A stretch of DNA of 64,000 nucleotides. Source: Panaeolus papilionaceus. Lineage: Eukaryota; Basidiomycota; Agaricomycetes; Agaricales. Where the stretch lies: the NCBI GenBank assembly GCA_015501605.1, contig JADNRZ010000009.1, positions 1,969,650-2,033,649 of the forward strand, in the 5' to 3' direction. Positions 59,105 through 64,000 of this stretch are shown here, piece after piece. The notes beneath the pieces are model-generated. The model was not told where the DNA came from. It was given only the letters and a program-made list of their open reading frames with translations, and did not search any database. Position 1 is the first letter of the stretch. Every line of letters starts with the position of its first letter. A program made the position numbers and the translations under genes.

Positions 59105-61318
59105 ATGTCATACAGTAGCGATAATATCATTGCATCTCGCAATCCTGATGGTAGGTCCTCGGAAGTTTATGTATAAATGCCATCTCATTCATTCCCGACA
59201 GCTCCTCTGGGTGCCTTAGATGGTCAAGTCGCAGCTCAAATGGAGCACAGGGCCGTCAAGTATATAATCACCACTCCAAATCAAGACCACATACCAGTCC
59301 CTCCTATTGGCGAGGTGATCTGCGTCTTCGTTCCGACCTCCGCTATGGTCTTGAGGACCATACCCAATGGCCTCAGTTTCATGTGATGGACTATCCGTAT
59401 CTCTTTGCCATCTTGAAAAAACCTCACGATGACAATGATCCCCTTAACACGCTGTGGTGGACCCCCACTGAATGCGACTTGGAATCAGAAGCTACCACCG
59501 CGTTTTCTGGGCTGGTGAATCTGTCACAGAAAAGGGTGGAACAACTTCAACGTATGCAATCCGCACTAGCAGATTCAGTCACGCTATACTCTCTAGCGAC
59601 AATCCCTCTCAGAAAACCACTGAGGTCCTAACTTCGTTCCGGTTTCAAATGTGCAACACCGTTGAGCGCCTCGCAGCTTTAGCAATGCCTTTCAATGAGA
59701 TTATGTTCAACGTCACCGAATTCCAATGCATTTACCTCTCCTTGGACGCCATGCTGCGCTACCGGAGTGTCTACCAGCCTCGTCTCAACAACCCCAATTA
59801 TCCACCTCCCCACGTCCAGATAACCACATTATGGTGCCTTTACCATGAACGGCAGTGTGGCGCAACACCTGTATCGTGCAGGGTCCCTGTCTGGTTTATA
59901 CAGGAGTGGGATGGCACACCATTGCGACGCAATATTCTGCACGTCGTAGATATCGTAATGCCATGCCCTCCTTTCAGACTGGGTGACCATTCGCCCCCAT
60001 TCCCAACTATTTTCCGTGGCTTGATGTCAGACGCGCGGCGCTATACCAGCATTTGTACCTATTCGTTGAGGCGGCAGTTGAGTCCTGATCCGTTCGCGCG
60101 AGGCGACAATGGGACTGCATCCGGTATGCAAGATATCCTATCCAATGACCACTTCGCTGATGATCCCCTCACAGTGCTAGCATCAACGTCAAGCACTTCG
60201 GCGTGGGTAGCGCCCTCTAACCCAGTTCCTCGTAAGTATTGTGAGCTTCGGTCTCTTGGCGTACACTTAGTTCTGTTGTAGATATCACCGTTTCCAATAC
60301 GCAAGGGCCCAATCGCCCACCCAAGGCGAAGAAAAAGAAACAAGAGCCTAATCGTACGTTGCATTTTCATCTTCCACTGTAATACTTGCTAATGATGACA
60401 ACAGAGAAAGTAGCATTTACAGGTCGCAACAAGTTTGAACCTCTGGAACATGCTTGTGCACCGTATTCAATTCCCGCATGGCGTGATGCTCTATCGACCG
60501 TCGATTATTCGCCTGCAAGAATCGTCGACAGGGCTTCCGCAGACCACAACTCCAACCAATATATCTTCCCCGACCCCGGTCTTTTCATGAATTCAAAACA
60601 TATGGACATATACATCCTGAACTGGCTCCGCATAAACCGGGTTTGGTTCCTCTTCGTTGCTGAGAACGGGACTTTTAGCCCCCAGGATTGGCGACATCTG
60701 CTCTTCCTCGACTTCAGTAATCCGCCTCCCGATGGGGATTCTCCTACCATAAAGCGACGTCGAGAGCTATACGAAATGTTACAAACCCGCGGCAACCAGT
60801 TTTCAGGCCTGCGGCTTGTCGACAGGTTTTCAACGGCTCCAACATGGAACGGCCAGCCTGTCACCGCGCCAGTCCCAGAGAAAACAGCCCGCGAAATAAT
60901 GTGGACTCTCTACGAGTTCAATTTTACGTTTGAATTGATTTCGCTGGACCGACGAGCGTGCATTGAGTTGGGTCCCAATCCCACGGAACAGAAACTGGAG
61001 GAACGGGAAAAGTTGATTAGGGCCTGTTTTGCCCCAGCTCGTTTCAAAATGCCTGAGGTCGATCCGGAGAATATTGGACTTGCCAGCAACAAGCTCGAAG
61101 ACAGGCTACCATACATCATAGCCCTCGGCAAAGTGGTCAAATCTTGGACCCTCAATCCAGATCCTGTGTTACTGCTCTGCGACCATCGGCGGCCAGAGTT
61201 GCACCTCGATGAACCTCGTCGTCATGGATTGGAGAGGGTCGTCACACAGCTGTATTGCCAAACATTTTGGAATTACTTTGGAAGGGCGGCTCAGATTCCA
61301 CACCGTCTTCATCAATGA
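59105..61318 (+). CDS. Uncharacterised protein of the Tnp2 block, probable frameshift
   Basis: Exon 1 (59105-59150, MSYSSDNIIASRNPD) joins APLGALDGQVAAQMEHRAVK. An intron from about 59312 (GTGATCTG) to 59371 leads to FHVMDYPYLFAILKK. The frame then ends at 59631, while VLTSFRFQMCNTVERLAALA continues in another frame, so a one-base shift lies near 59570-59630. Later introns at 60230-60281 and 60354-60404 lead into a Lys-rich linker (PPKAKKKKQEPNQ) and a globular C-terminal part with YILNWLRINRVWFLFVAENG, DWRHLLFLDFS and LLLCDHRRPELH, ending at 61318. No known family was recognised. Its position next to a Tnp2 gene with a shared promoter suggests an accessory gene of the element. Confidence 0.6.
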
Positions 61319-61399
61319 GGCCATGGAGCGTTGGTTTTCTTGGACACTTTTTTTATTTATCTATTTCAGGCAAGCAGCTTCTTACAGGTATGAAAACTA

Positions 61400-62619
61400 T
61401 TACTGATTGAAGGTGCAGGTAATATTTAGGCGGGTGCTGGGGTATGGCCTGGCCCGGATGAAGAGGCTTGATTTCTTGGACAATTGTGAGTATGTTTCGC
61501 AAACATCGGGCCAAAAAAGAGATACTAACCTTCACTTCCTTCAGATAAGTCGTGGTGGTTGTATTACCGAATTTACGCTTCTCGACGCGGTCGGTCACCG
61601 TGTAGTCCGTCTTTTGGACAACAGAGTCCTCTTCGGGCACAGGTACTTCAGCAACTGGGATGATCGGAGCATCGGCAGGCTCTTCTTCCATGACAGCGTT
61701 TGCCTCTGCGAGGGCTTGGTGATACCACGCGATGTCATTATCGGCTGCGAGAATTGGATTGGGAGGGGGATTGTTGTAGGGTGGAGGTGCTACGTTGTAG
61801 TTGGCGGGGTTGAAAATGTCATTGACGACAGCGGGGGCGGCAATGACGGGAGGCAGCAGGAGCGGCAAAGATTGGAGCACGAGCATGAGTTGTGACGATG
61901 GGAGCAGGATAGTGACGATGGGAGCAGGAGTAGCGACGATGGGAGTAGGAGCAGCTATGACGGGAGCGGGGACGGCTTCGACTACGGGAGCAGGTGCAAC
62001 TATGGGGGCGGGTTGAATAGCTGCACCATCGGGAAGCGTAGCACCCTCCTTCTTGATGGGAGGCTGAGCAGAAACCGTCGACCAACAGATGCGCTCTGTG
62101 AAGAAGAGGTGGCACCTTTACGGGATCTGCGACCAGCATTGCCATGGGCTCCTGAAGAGGGAGGACCTGATACGGGTGGATTGGCGGGTTGTTGGCGAGC
62201 TGAGGAACAGTAAGTCATTTTTGCCATTCCACTGAATGTTTTTAGCTTACCTTGTAGGCGAACAGATCTTCTTTGTGGGCCACTGGATGGCTCCTTTTGA
62301 CCTAGCAATGAAGTACGTCGTTAGTCACATTCCTCAGGACGAAAATTACTGATTTACCTGCAGAACCAGTAGGGCTATGGGCCGAGCTACCAACAGTTGC
62401 GGCGGTCGCGATGTCATGCTCGTCGTCGCCTCTTGCGAGGCGGACACTGATCATGCAGCGGCTGGGGAGGTTGGGGTGGACCTGGCCGGTCTCATTCCAA
62501 TGGGAGAGCTGGTTGGGGCAAGTACATGCAACATCGTCGCCACTGTCGGAGGCAGCGTCGACGTTGTCAGCAGAATACTGAGAAGAAGGGATTCCATAGA
62601 CTTGAGAGTCGGTAGACAT
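61400..62619 (-). CDS. Pro/Ala-rich protein of unknown function
   Basis: Starts at the ATG at 62619 (MSTDSQVYGIPSSQYSADNV), with a Cys/His segment DDVACTCPNQLSHWNETGQV. Introns lie at about 62305-62358, 62205-62250 and near 61500-61545. One segment is basic with RRSVRLQG, and a Pro/Ala/Val repeat region (about 61850-62010, VAPAPVVEAVPAPVIAAPTP) leads into NPANYNVAPPPYNNPPPNP, IAWYHQALAEANAVMEEEP and TDYTVTDRVEKRKFGNTTTT. The end is uncertain; TAA at 61400-61402 is reached if the last intron is spliced. It runs convergently to the gene ending at 61318 and divergently from the one at 63167. Function unknown. Confidence 0.5.
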
Positions 62620-63166
62620 GGTGTGTTGAGTTCTTTCCACCTCTCTAACGGACTATTTAAGCTGATTAGGACTTGCCTTTTCCAGTTGCAAAATACACGT
62701 TACATATACGAACGACAGGGTTTACTTTATTGAAAACAGTCTGTGCCTCTCCGCTTCATTTTCGGTATGGTTGGGCATTGAAATTATTCAGGTTCTTGCA
62801 GGGCCATGTGCAAGGGTAGATCACCACGGAAAAACTCAACCCCACATATCCTGAAGACAGTGTCATCACCGGGGCTTCGACATGAGTCTCGCATGTTCTG
62901 ATTGGGTATGCGCTTCAGTTTTGAGGTCCGCCCATAACGACCATGTCTAATTTTTTAATTAAGGGGAGTTTTGCATGCTCCGGAGACACGTAAAACGCAA
63001 CCCAGTATCCTGTATTTCAATATATCGACGCGTCGAGGCCAGGCAACCTCACCAATTCATTATTCTTGCTAAGTTGAACACAAACAGTCATTCTCAAAGG
63101 TTGTTTTTCATATATATACTGAACAGTCAACTAACGCATCCCACAGATCCAATTTCGCTCAATACC
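62620..63166. promoter_or_regulatory. Second divergent promoter region
   Basis: This lies between the Pro/Ala-rich gene (-) and the Pro-rich gene (+). It contains CGACATGAGTCTC at 62878-62890, which in reverse complement is GAGACTCATGTCG, one base from the CAGACTC-NN-GTCG motif of the first divergent promoter. No gene is supported inside. Confidence 0.45.
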
Positions 63167-64000
63167 ATGCCCACAGCCCCAAACCCGGCACTGTTCGGTC
63201 ATCGACCTGTCTTACAACCCACCAACACCAACACCACTCCCGTCAATACAAGCCCTGCGATTCTCCCGAGTAAAGCCGGTCCTCGTCACATTGCTCAGCC
63301 TACCAGCAGTGCTAATTCCCTCACCATCCACGCCCTTGCTGCGCGACCCACCGCGCGACCCACCGCATTACCTGTCCCGTTAACCACCCAGTCTGCCTTA
63401 CCAGCTATCGCACAACCTACCCCCGCAGCAGTTCCTGCTTCCCTGACGTTCCATCCTGTGGTCCAACCGACTGTTGCATACACCCCGCATCCTGGTCCCC
63501 TTGCAGCAGTTTCTGCTTTTGTTGCGACTCCTCCTTGGGTCATTCTCCTTTCGTAGATACCCCTCATCCAAACCCTACCCTTACGACAGCTCCTGATCCC
63601 TATGCGACTCACTCTCCTGGCCAGTCTCCTTTGCCTGCACCAAATATTCCTATCGACCCACGCCTCCTTTCTCAAGAGACCCAAGGTAGCGTAACCCTTG
63701 TCAATAATTCTGGATCCGGTCTTAACAAACTTTATACCCCTCGACAATGTCCTCGCAGATGATGAAGATCTTATTCCGAGCGCAATGATCCAAGAAGAAG
63801 CAAGCATCGAAGACGTTGACGCTGAAGTCATCAGACTTAGGAAGGTCATAGCTGATCAAAACGGTACGTCCCAATTAACAGTATGAGTTGCTCAAACTCA
63901 TTGTGATATATAGAAAGGTATGCATTGGCCATTGCTGCTGGGAAGATTTCACCGGGGATTGGGTTCCACGACGCCCCGAATGACTCTATCCCCAAACCGC
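63167..64000 (+). CDS. Pro-rich protein, partial at right edge, probable frameshift
   Basis: Begins MPTAPNPALFGHRPVLQPTN and continues as a Pro/Ala/Thr-rich region. This frame stops at 63554-63556; the next frame continues the same composition from about 63530 (LGHSPFVDTPHPNPTLTTAP to PNIPIDPRLLSQETQ), implying a one-base deletion near 63525-63535. A 72-base intron (63687-63758) leads to DDEDLIPSAMIQEEASIEDV and EVIRLRKVIADQN, a short acidic, possibly coiled segment. Another intron (63865-63913) leads to ERYALAIAAGKISPGIGFHD at the window end. No family was recognised. It probably belongs to the same mobile block as its neighbours. Confidence 0.45.

Noticed and set aside
1..64000. CRISPR arrays, operons, bacterial promoters or ribosome binding sites
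   Set aside because: No regularly spaced repeats with unique spacers were seen, and the gene structure is eukaryotic throughout.

Overview
The window is nuclear DNA of a filamentous basidiomycete, most likely a mushroom-forming agaricomycete. The evidence is dense, short (about 50-65 bp) GT-AG introns in almost every conserved gene, several F-box/LRR-type genes of the kind expanded in agaricomycetes, Kre9/Knh1-type cell-wall proteins, a Tnp2-type (CACTA/EnSpm-like) transposase with introns, and a copia-type LTR element. No tRNA, rRNA, CRISPR array or prokaryotic feature was seen. Exon boundaries were assigned by eye from reading-frame continuity, splice sites and paralogue comparison.

Layout. 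2.2-4.5 kb: two tandem secreted Kre9/Knh1-domain genes, one with and one without a GPI tail. 7.3-8.7 kb: a single-exon F-box protein (-). 9.1-11.4 kb: a 12-exon secreted type-B carboxylesterase (-). 12.7-13.8 kb: an F-box protein with an N-terminal hydrophobic segment. 14.1-15.4 kb: a mitochondrial carrier. 16.1-24.1 kb: a local F-box/coiled-coil family (orphan leader exon, frameshifted copy, truncated relic, intact copy) surrounding a 2-oxoglutarate/Fe(II) dioxygenase gene (-). 24.3-26.0 kb: a membrane-anchored 3-beta-HSD/Erg26-like NAD(P) dehydrogenase. 26.5-29.2 kb: a multi-exon protein ending in a PTS1 tripeptide (SRL), a candidate Pex8. 31.4-39.7 kb: two tandem many-exon 4-coumarate:CoA-ligase-like enzymes; the second ends in AKL (PTS1). 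Between them lies a GPI-anchored secreted protein gene split by an 831-bp copia-type element with identical 201-bp LTRs and a 5-bp target-site duplication. 40.0-41.2 kb: a conserved-looking hypothetical gene with MluI cell-cycle boxes upstream. 41.7-45.4 kb: a single-pass membrane protein with a long cytoplasmic tail (-). 46.0-47.9 kb: another F-box/coiled-coil protein (-). 48.5-49.0 kb: a 541-bp fold-back element with roughly 152-bp terminal inverted repeats. 49.2-50.3 kb: an F-box relic. 51.6-54.0 kb: low-complexity sequence of unresolved coding content.

54.1-64.0 kb looks like one transposon-derived block: a Tnp2 transposase (-), a divergent uncharacterised gene (+), a Pro/Ala-rich gene (-) and another divergent Pro-rich gene (+) running off the edge. 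The divergent promoter between the first two holds nine copies of a CAGACTC..GTCG motif arranged as two arrays in opposite orientation, and a tenth copy sits in the second divergent promoter. Several genes here carry probable frameshifts, so the block may be decaying.
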